Below, in pieces: positions 21,132 to 29,415 of a stretch of DNA of 64,000 bases. The translations under genes were made by a program, and so were the position numbers. This stretch comes from Apoderus coryli (taxonomy: Eukaryota; Arthropoda; Insecta; Coleoptera; Attelabidae), in NCBI GenBank assembly GCA_911728435.2, contig OU452206.1, positions 13,050,297 through 13,114,296 of the forward strand. Reading direction: 5' to 3'. A model generated the notes under the pieces. That model saw only the letters and a list, made by a program, of their open reading frames with translations, ran no database searches and had not been told where the DNA came from. The stretch's first letter is position 1. Each line of letters begins with the position of its first letter.

Positions 21132-23409
21132 TTGATTTTATTCTCGTTAATAAAAGATTTTCCACATCAGTTATGAGAGCCTGCACTTATCCTGGAGCTG
21201 ATGTACCGTCTGATCATGTTCTCCTTTTATCTTCATTTAGACTTAAACTATCGCTAGTAAGACGCACATCTTGTAAGCAAAAAGCCTTGGCAACTGAAAA
21301 TCTTATGAATGATACAGTTAGGACGGAACTACAAAATGAAATTAATCGAAGATTGAACGAAATTAAAGACAAACAGGAAGAACTGGACAACAATCAATTA
21401 TGGGAAGAAGTAAAAGTAACCTTAAATACGGTGGCACAAAATAAGTTAGGATATAGAAAGGCAACTCCTAAGAAAAAATGGATAACAGATAGTATTCTTC
21501 AATTAATGGATGAAAGAAGACACTACAAAAATCTAAATGTGCAAGAGTATCGACGATTAAATAATGTTATAAGATCAGAAATTCGAAAAGCCAAAGCCAA
21601 CTGGCTAAAGGAGGAATGCCAAACAATAGAAAATCTACAAGCTTTACATGACACCAAAGGAGAACACAGTAAACTTAAAGAGGCTGCTGGAATATACAAA
21701 ACCAGAGCACCTACAGTACTTGTCAACAATAACGACGAAATTATTATCGAGAAGGAGGAAAAAGCAAGACATTGGGCGAACTACGTTAGAGAACTCTTTC
21801 AAGATAATGAAAGAACACATTTAGAAAAAGATAACAACGTAGATAACAACGTAATAACTCGTACGGGTCCTGAAATAACAAAGGATGAAATTCGTCATGC
21901 CTTAAAACAAGCCAAAAAAAATAAGGCAGTTGGCCCTGATGACTTGCCAGCAGAGATTATCCAACTTATTGATGAAGACAATCTTTCTCTTTTAGAAGTA
22001 ATTTTTAACAAAATTTATAATGAGGGTCGTTATCCGGCAGACTGGCTCAAATCCACGTTTATTCCACTTCCAAAGAAAAGCAAAGCAAAGAAATGCGGAG
22101 ACCACCGTTTAATTAGTCTAATGAGTCATGCCCTTAAAATATTCCTTAGGGTCCTACACAACCGAATTTACCGCAAGTGTGAGGACAATATTGCAGATAG
22201 TCAATTTGGATTTAGAAGTGGGATGGGAACCAGGGAAGCACTTTTCAGTGTGCGTGTGCTCATACAAAACTGCAGAGATGTTCAGAAGGATGTCTTCATA
22301 TGTTTTGTGGACTTTGAAAAGGCCTTTGACAGAGTAAGTCATGATAAACTAATCGACATATTAAAAAAAGCAGGCTTAGACGACAAAGACATTCGTTGTA
22401 TACAGAGTCTGTACTGGCATCAATCTGCTCATATAAAAACAAATGACTTTACAACTGAAGATATTATCATATGTAGAGGCGTAAGACAAGGTTGCATACT
22501 ATCACCTCTTCTATTTAATCTTTATTCGGAAACCATCTTTAAAGAAATCACGGAAGATAAAAATGTTGGAATTAAGGTAAATGGGGTATATATAAACAAC
22601 GTTAGATATGCAGATGACTCTGTCCTAATTGCGGATAATATTGAAGATCTGCAACAAATGATCGATGAGCTGGTTCGTGTTGGTACGGATTATGGTCTTA
22701 AAATAAATAGCAACAAAACAAAGTTCATGATAGTAAGCAGAAGAAGGCTCCCATACAACAATGCAAGATTAATAGCAGACGGCCAAACATTAGAACGTGT
22801 AGCACAATATAAATATCTAGGTAGCTGGCTGCATGAAGATTGGGATAATGACAAAGAAATTAAATGTAGAATTGAAACAGCTCGAAATAACTTTTTTAAA
22901 TTTAGAAATGTGCTAACTAGTCGTGACATTAAATTAAAGCTAAGATTACGTTATGCCAAATGTTATGTATGGTCGGTGTTGCTCTACGGCGCAGAGACCT
23001 GGACATTGAAGTCATCTTCCGTCAACAAAATAGAAGCATTTGAATTGTGGATGTATCGTAGAATGCTAAGGGTGCCATGGACAGACAGAGTAACCAACGA
23101 TGAAATTTTAAGAAGAATCTGCAGTGACCGTGAGTTAATGCTTAATGTCAAAAAGAAGAAAACATCGTATTTTGGACATATAATGAGAAACTCAAAATAT
23201 CAAATGCTGCAACTTATTGTACAAGGAAAAATAGAGGGAAAGCGAGGGATAGGCAGAAAGCAAATGTCATGGTTAAGAAATATAAGAGATTGGACGGGGT
23301 TAAGAACGATAGGAGAGTTGGTCCACACAGCAACCGACAGAGAAATGTATGGAAATATGGTCGCCAACATCCAACAATAGTGGATAGGCAGTCGAAGAAG
23401 AAGAAGAAG
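21132..23409 (+). mobile_element. RTE-type non-LTR retrotransposon insertion
   Basis: Target-primed insertion bounded by the 11-bp duplication. It is 5' truncated inside the endonuclease region and ends in a GAA repeat tail (23395-23409), the same tail as the RTE at 53499-55612. It holds one long ORF (21173-23380). Confidence 0.92.
21173..23380 (+). CDS. RTE-type reverse transcriptase, 735 codons open, endonuclease truncated
   Basis: Product of an RTE/BovB-group retrotransposon that would nick target DNA and reverse-transcribe its own RNA. Only the last residues of the endonuclease remain (YPGADVPSDHVLL, residues 6-18, with the SDH motif). A linker with the WITDSILQLMDERR motif (about residues 102-115) follows. 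The polymerase is next: KNKAVGPDDLPAEI, FIPLPKK, ISLMSHALKIFLRVL, FGFRSGMGTREALF, CFVDFEKAFDRVSHDKLI, RGVRQGCILSPLLFNLYS and VRYADDSVLIADN (the YADD catalytic box, about residue 483). The C-terminal region has WSVLLYGAETWTLKSS, ELWMYRRMLRVPWTDRV, YFGHIMRN and GRKQMSWLRNIRDW. No stop or frameshift interrupts it, so the insertion is young, but without a complete endonuclease it cannot transpose normally. The native start is lost, and 21173 is simply the first ATG. Confidence 0.92.
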   Translation: MRACTYPGADVPSDHVLLLSSFRLKLSLVRRTSCKQKALATENLMNDTVRTELQNEINRRLNEIKDKQEELDNNQLWEEVKVTLNTVAQNKLGYRKATPKKKWITDSILQLMDERRHYKNLNVQEYRRLNNVIRSEIRKAKANWLKEECQTIENLQALHDTKGEHSKLKEAAGIYKTRAPTVLVNNNDEIIIEKEEKARHWANYVRELFQDNERTHLEKDNNVDNNVITRTGPEITKDEIRHALKQAKKNKAVGPDDLPAEIIQLIDEDNLSLLEVIFNKIYNEGRYPADWLKSTFIPLPKKSKAKKCGDHRLISLMSHALKIFLRVLHNRIYRKCEDNIADSQFGFRSGMGTREALFSVRVLIQNCRDVQKDVFICFVDFEKAFDRVSHDKLIDILKKAGLDDKDIRCIQSLYWHQSAHIKTNDFTTEDIIICRGVRQGCILSPLLFNLYSETIFKEITEDKNVGIKVNGVYINNVRYADDSVLIADNIEDLQQMIDELVRVGTDYGLKINSNKTKFMIVSRRRLPYNNARLIADGQTLERVAQYKYLGSWLHEDWDNDKEIKCRIETARNNFFKFRNVLTSRDIKLKLRLRYAKCYVWSVLLYGAETWTLKSSSVNKIEAFELWMYRRMLRVPWTDRVTNDEILRRICSDRELMLNVKKKKTSYFGHIMRNSKYQMLQLIVQGKIEGKRGIGRKQMSWLRNIRDWTGLRTIGELVHTATDREMYGNMVANIQQ

Positions 23410-23420
23410 ATGTTCGATAT

Positions 23421-23757
23421 ACGTCAAAGTTGAAAACTTAAAACAAATATTTTTAAATAATTCTAGTATTTATTGAGATATTGGATTCAAATTTAGTGTG
23501 TTGCTTCAGCATAAAGAGCTACTTCTTTCCAAAGATCAACACAAAAAACAATTTCTTAATAGGCAAAATACGGGATGTTCAGTACCCATTGAACCCCCAA
23601 GTTTTTATTACGTACGCGAATGACTTTTAAACTAAGTTTTTATAGGTTACTATGTATTTTTGATTATTTTTTAACTCTTATAAAATTTCGATTAAATCAT
23701 TTGTTCTTGAGATATTTTGAAAAGTATTGGCTTTTGTTTGATGCTTCGGCGGCTCTA
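23421..23757 (+). repeat. Left inverted arm, inner part
   Basis: Continues the arm after the RTE: tgttgcttcagcataaagag, ggcaaaatacgggatgttc and aaaatttcgattaaatcatt pair with the complement of 25885-25555. The match fades past gtattggcttttgtttg. Confidence 0.88.
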
Positions 23758-24059
23758 GCTAATCTTATAATGTTGAAATATCAAGCTACTCTGGTATTAC
23801 CTTGGATACCTACTTAAGCAGTGTTTTATTGTTGTCAAATTAGTTGTCACAATTTGACAGTAGTTTAACGTTTAAAAGTTAATATTTTTAATTATCGGTA
23901 ATTTTATAAGTAAACACAACGAAACCACTTTATATGTTTTTCGGAAATGACGGATATAATTTTAATCATGGGTAAAATTTAAAGACATTTGATTGATTAT
24001 AATCAGTAAAATTGTATTTTTGTTTATTTAATAGGAAAATGTAACTCTAACGCTAGGCG

Positions 24060-25325
24060 CAGAAAAGTTTCCTAATCGAATTCATCCAAAACGAAGGTAT
24101 TTTTCAAGTTTGGTTAAGCGACTAAGGCGCAGTGGAAGTTTTAGGCAAGACCGTAGAGGGAACCGCGGTCGACCCCATATAATTCAACCCGAAAAAGTCC
24201 TCTTTTTAAAATACTCTCCTGAGTATTTTAACAAGCATCGAGGAGACACCAAATATTAGTACCAGAGTTCTTGTCCGACAGGTTGAAAACATTGGGAAAT
24301 CTGAAGTACACCAGATTTTAAAAAGACAGCAGCTTTACCCCTACCACATCCAAGAAGTACAATCTCTGCTGCCTCAAGACTTTGAGCTGAGATCTAGACT
24401 ATGTAGGTGGATATGCGAAATGCATGACAGAGATATACACTTCATCAAAAATATTTTGTTTACGGACGAAGCTACCATTACTAGACGCTGTAATTTTACC
24501 AGGGAATTTGACTGGTGATTCATTTTTAGCATTTCTTCAAAACATACTGGCCGATTTAATTGAGGATTTGCCTCTCTTAATGAGTGTAGTGCCGCCTTTA
24601 TTGTAGTTCATCTTTCTTCATCAAAACAACTTATAGTTGGACCAACGTTTTATTTTTCTTAATAATCAACAATTTACACTTATGATAATTTCGATGATAC
24701 ATGTTTATATACAATGAATACATGGTATTTACATCTTTTTCAACTAATTCTATCTAATTATAAAGGTGTCTGTATTTATATGGCAATGTACGTGCTAGGT
24801 CTAGGTCAGCGTCAAGTGTGGCGCCTTGGATTATGTTATTGTAAACACAATTGTTTTGTATTTAATGGTTTTGTTATGTGTTTTGGATTATATTATTATA
24901 ATACGATTGTTTTGTTATGTGTTTTGGATTATATTATTATAACACAATTGTTTGTATTACGTAGATTTGTTATGCCATTTGGTTTCAACTTGATGGTGCA
25001 CCAGCACATTTTGCTAGGAATGTAAGAAGATACTTACATGGAAACTTTCCCAAACGCTGGATTGGGCGAGGCCAAGATGCTCCTGTTAAATGGCCACGCC
25101 GATCTCCAGATCTTACTCCCTTGGACTATTCAGCCTGGTGTCGTATGAAAGATTTTGCTTATAAGGTTCCGATTTTGAGTTAAAATCATTTAATAGAGAG
25201 AATCTTACAAGCTGGGGAAGACTTTATGTTGAAGCCTCATATTTTTTCAAAGACTAAGATTTTCTAAAAAGAGCTCGCTTATGCATTGAAAAAAATGGGG
25301 GTGATATCCAGCAATTTCTTTAGAC
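24060..25325 (+). pseudogene. Decayed Tc1-like transposase of the long-arm transposon
   Basis: Pieces in several frames follow the order of a Tc1/mariner-superfamily transposase. PNRIHPKRRYFSSLVKRLRR (24069-24130) and RGNRGRPHI form the DNA-binding region. FTDEA (about 24460-24475) fits the first catalytic Asp block, and GDSFLAFLQNILADLIEDLP follows (24515-24572). After an insertion of about 370 bp come FQLDGAPAHFARNVRRYLHG (24986-25045, second Asp), FPKRWIGRGQDAPVKWP and RRSPDLTPLDYSAWCRMKDF (third Asp). There are 43 residues between the second and third Asp, more than the 34 of mariner. Stops and shifts throughout make it dead. Confidence 0.85.
24868..24949 (+). repeat. Tandem repeat, 41-bp unit, two copies
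   Basis: Units 24868-24908 and 24909-24949 (each starting gttttgttatgtgttttgga) are near-identical. They lie inside a ~370-bp insertion that splits the transposase between 24606 and 24975. The nature of that insertion is unknown. Confidence 0.85.
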
Positions 25326-25554
25326 TGGTAGTTTTTCTAATGTTTATTTAGTTACTTTTTCAAGTTTTTAAAATAATATGTTTAAATAATTAATATTTGA
25401 CTATGATGCTTCAAATTAAGTTAAAAATAATAAACAATTTCGTGTTCGTAGTGTTTAGTTGTATTACTTTTTTGAAAACTGTACTTAATTTGATGCACGG
25501 TAATGATAATTTGAGTTAAATATGCTTGATTTAGTAGTGAAAATACCGTGAGCC

Positions 25555-25996
25555 GCGTAGACAACAAGGGCCAATACTTTCAAAATATCACAAAAACAAA
25601 TGATTTGATCGAAATTTTATAAGAGTTAAAAAATAATCAAAAATACATAGTAACCTATAAAAACTTAGTTTAAAAGTCATTGGCGTACGTAATAAAAACT
25701 TGGGGGGGTCAATAGGTACTGAACATCCCGTATTTTGCCTATTAAGAAATTGTTTTTTGTGTTGTGCTTTGGAAAGAAGTAGCTCTTTATGCTGAAGCAA
25801 CACACTAAATTTTAATCTAATATCTCAATAAATACTAGAATTATTTAAAAATATTTGTTTTAAATTTTGAACTTTGAGGCCCTGTATATCGAACATGGAG
25901 GGCTAAAACGAAAAATTACATCTTAAAACTCATATTATTTTTTGCTCAAGGAATCTGTGGTTAACGGATTGACCTCCTTTTTCAGGACACCCTGTA
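25555..25996 (-). repeat. Right inverted arm
   Basis: Inverted partner of 21022-21131 plus 23421-23757. The length is about 440 bp, far longer than typical mariner ends. Confidence 0.88.
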
Positions 25997-25998
25997 TA

Positions 25999-26484
25999 TT
26001 TAAATATAGTCTACTCACTGATTATCGGCAAGTTCTAATTTAAAATTACAATTTACTAAAATTCATTCATAAAACTGCCGATAATAAATTATGCATGTGG
26101 CTAGTAAAACTGTTTGAGAGAAATAAAAACGAATTACAAGGAATTCTCATAAATTGTTCTAAAAATAATTATGCTCAATTTGTAAATTTAATTTTATTAA
26201 ATGTTATTGATTTGGATTGCACATTTTCATATAATGTGAAAAATTAATTATTAATTTTTAATTTATCCAAATATTAATATTTGTTTTATATAGACTGACA
26301 TAATTTATTTTCAATAAAACAATTACAAATAATATTGTTACTGTTGGAGCTAATTTGTTGGGTTTTTTTTATTATAATAGAAATAAATTTATAATGAACG
26401 TTAAAATTGCATAAAATTTGTCGCACACGGATTAAAAATTTAAATAATAATTAATTTGTAAAAGAGATTAAAGGATTTGTTTAG
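25999..26484. other. No gene recognised
   Basis: Very AT-rich. The last bases (ggatttgtttag) form a reasonable splice acceptor for the exon that follows. Confidence 0.4.
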
Positions 26485-26657
26485 AAGTGGTAAACGTTAC
26501 ACAATCCTCTATTCGCACCATTTATCTGCAACAAATCCTTTTAGGACTTCTAGGTGTGGTTATTTTAAATGAAAAAACCGGATTTCAATTATTTATTTTT
26601 ACAGACAAAAGTCCTACTCCAAATCATAGGCGGAGCAACATTTTCATGTTTGAAACG
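26485..26657 (+). CDS. Unassigned candidate host exon with membrane-like segment
   Basis: An open stretch of 57 codons is bounded by a splice acceptor (tttgtttag|aa) and a donor (acg|gtaata, GT at 26658). Unlike its surroundings it reads as ordinary protein: SSIRTIYLQQILLGLLGVVI, then LNEKTGFQLFIFTDKSPTPN, then HRRSNIFMFE. A hydrophobic stretch of about 15 residues (residues 14-28) is followed by a charged, proline-containing loop (TDKSPTPNHRRSN). The exon length is 173 nt. I do not recognise the family, and no flanking exon of the same gene is identified in the window. Neighbours are all transposon relics, so if real it is a small exon in large introns. A fragment of an unknown mobile element is the alternative. 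Confidence 0.5.
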
Positions 26658-27390
26658 GTAATATATTTTTTATCCTGAATAGCATCAGAATAATTTATTA
26701 GTAGGTAGATTGTCCAAGTTTAAAGTTAAATATATTCTACTGTAAATTCAATTGAACTCCAAAATGTCTTTTAGCAGTTGAACAAGGCAATTTGCGTGTT
26801 CTTGAAATGTTCACTTCACAATATTGAATAATTTGGCATTGATGTAATAGAATATAACCTAAGCCTTTGACCATAAAAAATTAGATCACATTGGCGTTCG
26901 AAAATAGTGTAAAAAAGGGTCTAAAATTAAAAAAAAATAAAACATATCAGAAATATTGACTGATTGATTTATAGCTTTGATAGAATATAACCTATGAAAT
27001 GTATCATAAAAACTTGTTTCCATAGGCATTCGTAAATAGAGGAAAAGAAGAAAAAATAAAAAAAGGCCAAATCTTATTTGAAATATGGAATAATTTAAAT
27101 AAAAAATAGTCGATGTCTACAATAAAAATAAAAAAAATATATATTTGGAAATATAGCTTGGCACCAAAAGTGACAAAAAGGTCGCAGAAATATTACCTTT
27201 ACACAACATTTTATTTAAAAAGATACTTTTGAAATTTAGGATTAGTTAAAAGTATAGACTACACTTTATTTTCCTCAAGAATAAAATGCGTAGATAACGA
27301 TTTCTGGTGGTAGAAGTAGCCGTTATAGATGAATTCGAAAGCCATGTGTGTCATAAAGGCGAATATACTAAAAACAGTGGCTTTAAATAA
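26658..27390. other. No gene recognised
   Basis: AT-rich, possibly intron downstream of the preceding candidate exon. Confidence 0.4.
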
Positions 27391-28168
27391 TAGAAGCTTA
27401 CGGAGAATACAATGTAATCTACACAGCTGCTACAAAGTCGAAACGTGGCGTAGGCGCTGCAGTTACGTCAGAAGACCTAAAGCTTAAAATGAAGCTTTCA
27501 GACGAAAGCTCAGTTTATTCTGCAGAAGTTTGTGCGATCTCACAGGCTCTAAGATCAATACTAAATTTAAATACATGTACCAAATTCTTAATTATAACCG
27601 ATTCTCTCAGTGCTATCCTTAGCTTAAAACAAATGTTCCCCAGGCATCCACTTTTGCAACAGATAAAGGAGACGCTAGCACTGATACAGAATCAAACATG
27701 GGTGCCACCTCAGAAGCAGACTCCATGGCAAGCGAAGCCCTGATAAACCCGTCATCGGAAATAATAAAAAACGCGGTGTCAACAGATATTAAGATGCTGA
27801 TTAAGAATAAAATCATGGATCACTGGCAGAATATTTGGAAAAACTCCACCTCTAAGTTGGCCGAAGTCAAGAAATCCGTCGCACGTCAAAATCTTCGATC
27901 AGACAGACAGCAACAAGTTATGAGGTCTCGGCTGAGAATTGGACACACTCGACTCACCCATAGTTATCTGATCTCAAAATCGGAGTAACCCTTCTGTGAT
28001 AATTGTTCCACAAGTGTTACAATAAAGCATGTGTTAATGGAGTGCGCTAGGTTTTCCGCTCAAAGAGTAAAACATAATTTCCCCTCAACACTATCAGAAT
28101 TACTGAGCAAGTATACAAACAATGTAAAATCATTTCTAATAGACTGTCATCTTTTAAATGAAATCTAA
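27391..28168 (+). pseudogene. RNase H and C-terminal zinc knuckle of an I/R1/jockey-type retrotransposon
   Basis: The first frame (to 27743) is an RNase H domain: GEYNVIYTAATKSKRGVGAA, SSVYSAEVCAISQALRSI and LIITDSLSAILSL. The catalytic Glu (SAEV) and second Asp (TDSL) are there, but the first Asp (normally YTDGSK) has become Ala (YTAATK). The second frame (27698-27988) continues DSMASEALINPSSEIIK, MDHWQNIWKNS and MRSRLRIGHTRLTHSYLI. After a TAA it reads PFCDNCSTSVTIKHVLMECA, the CCHC end motif of this retrotransposon group, and ends near 28168. The reverse transcriptase is absent because the copy is 5' truncated. Confidence 0.88.
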
Positions 28169-28816
28169 ACACAAACATACTAGAGTTTTGATAACAAGTG
28201 GAAATATAGTGATGTAAATTTATTCTTCAAAGTTTCTAACAAAAAAAAATGAAATTGTAATGTAATAAAAAAATGTAATTTAAAATTCCTACCACCTGCT
28301 AATAACCCCCAGGGGTAAAAAAAAATAAAGCCACTCTGTGTTTTGATTATTATAGACTCAAAAACTAAACAGTGGCCCCCTACATACATACATTCACGTT
28401 TTGTCGATTTTTTAACGGTTTTTACAACATAAATTAGAAAATTGTCTGAATAATCCAGATCTGGCCGAATCCTTAAAGAAGCAAGTGGCGAAAATAAACG
28501 AAGAAGAATAATCTAGATCTGTTTTAAATAGTCCAGATTAACCACCCAATGCTGTATTACTGTCTGCGGATTTGTAAAGAATAAATACAGTTTTGCCAAA
28601 ATAGAAATAATTTCGAAACCCATTCAATTTTTCAATAGGGACGCCTAAATGTACCTTTAACAAAGCTAAAATTTTCATATAAATCAATATCTTATGCATA
28701 TAGATACAGTTCAAACAATATTAAACAATAGTAGGTATACTGGTAACTTTGGCTAAAACAAAGTTTGATCAATGGCCCATTGTAAATAAGTTTAAACATG
28801 CACATTGGATGGGTAT
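28169..28816. other. No gene recognised; possible 5' edge of the CR1-like element
   Basis: AT-rich. The direct repeat aatccagatctggcc / aatctagatctg near 28452-28510 is weak. Recognisable CR1-like coding begins about 28817, so the true 5' end of that element may lie in this stretch. Confidence 0.35.
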
Positions 28817-28975
28817 AGGTAACAGAAAGGTTGGTATGGTTTTCGTATAGACCTGAAGCAGAACGTGGCACAGGGAAGTTTACACAAGAAAAGAAAAATT
28901 AATTACAGTCCTGAGACGACAGCAGTTGCAGGCTCCAGAATTTTAACACGCAGCCAAAAAAGCGGTGAAGACTGA
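28817..28975 (+). pseudogene. C-terminus of retrotransposon ORF1
   Basis: The frame reads WYGFRIDLKQNV, then HKKRKINYSP, then TTAVAGSRILTRSQKSGED, with a stop at 28973-28975. A basic, Ser/Thr-rich tail ending in TRSQ is what I know from the nucleic-acid-binding ORF1 proteins of insect CR1-like elements. A stop or shift upstream near 28815 closes the frame. Confidence 0.6.
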
Positions 28976-29415
28976 ATCAGGTGTGATTTGTTGTGTATGT
29001 TTAGTTCAAATTATATGTTAAAGTGAGGACATATACCATTGCTGCAAAAGGACTACGCACGATACGATAGTTGGAATATTAATTTTATTTTATTTAAACA
29101 TTTTTGGGTTCCTTTTCTTCTTTTTTGTATAAATCGAGATTCCTACTGGAAGGAATTTTAAACATTATTGGTATATATATTTTTTTTATAATATTAAAAT
29201 ACTATACAAAGGATTCTTTCTCTGTTACTGTGCTAATTTCACGTACCTACTTGTATTTTTATTAGTTTATTCTTGCAGTTACAAGTATTGTACAAGATTT
29301 GATAGTTTTTGGATGAGATAAGGTTAAATTTGACAACGTATTGTGTATGATTCTATATTATATATTTATATATATTATATATATATTTTTTTTTTGATAA
29401 TTTTGCTGTTTCGGA

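Larger units (their letters stand above)
21022..25996 (+). mobile_element. Tc1-like transposon with ~440-bp inverted repeats, split by an RTE insertion
   Basis: The two ends match as inverted copies: tacagggtgtccggaaaaag at 21022 and its complement ending at 25996, each flanked by TA (21020-21021 and 25997-25998). The arms extend far inward. Between them lies a decayed transposase (24060-25325). Without the RTE insert the element would be about 2.7 kb. The arms differ at scattered positions and the transposase is ruined, so it is old. The RTE element landed in it later. Confidence 0.88.
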
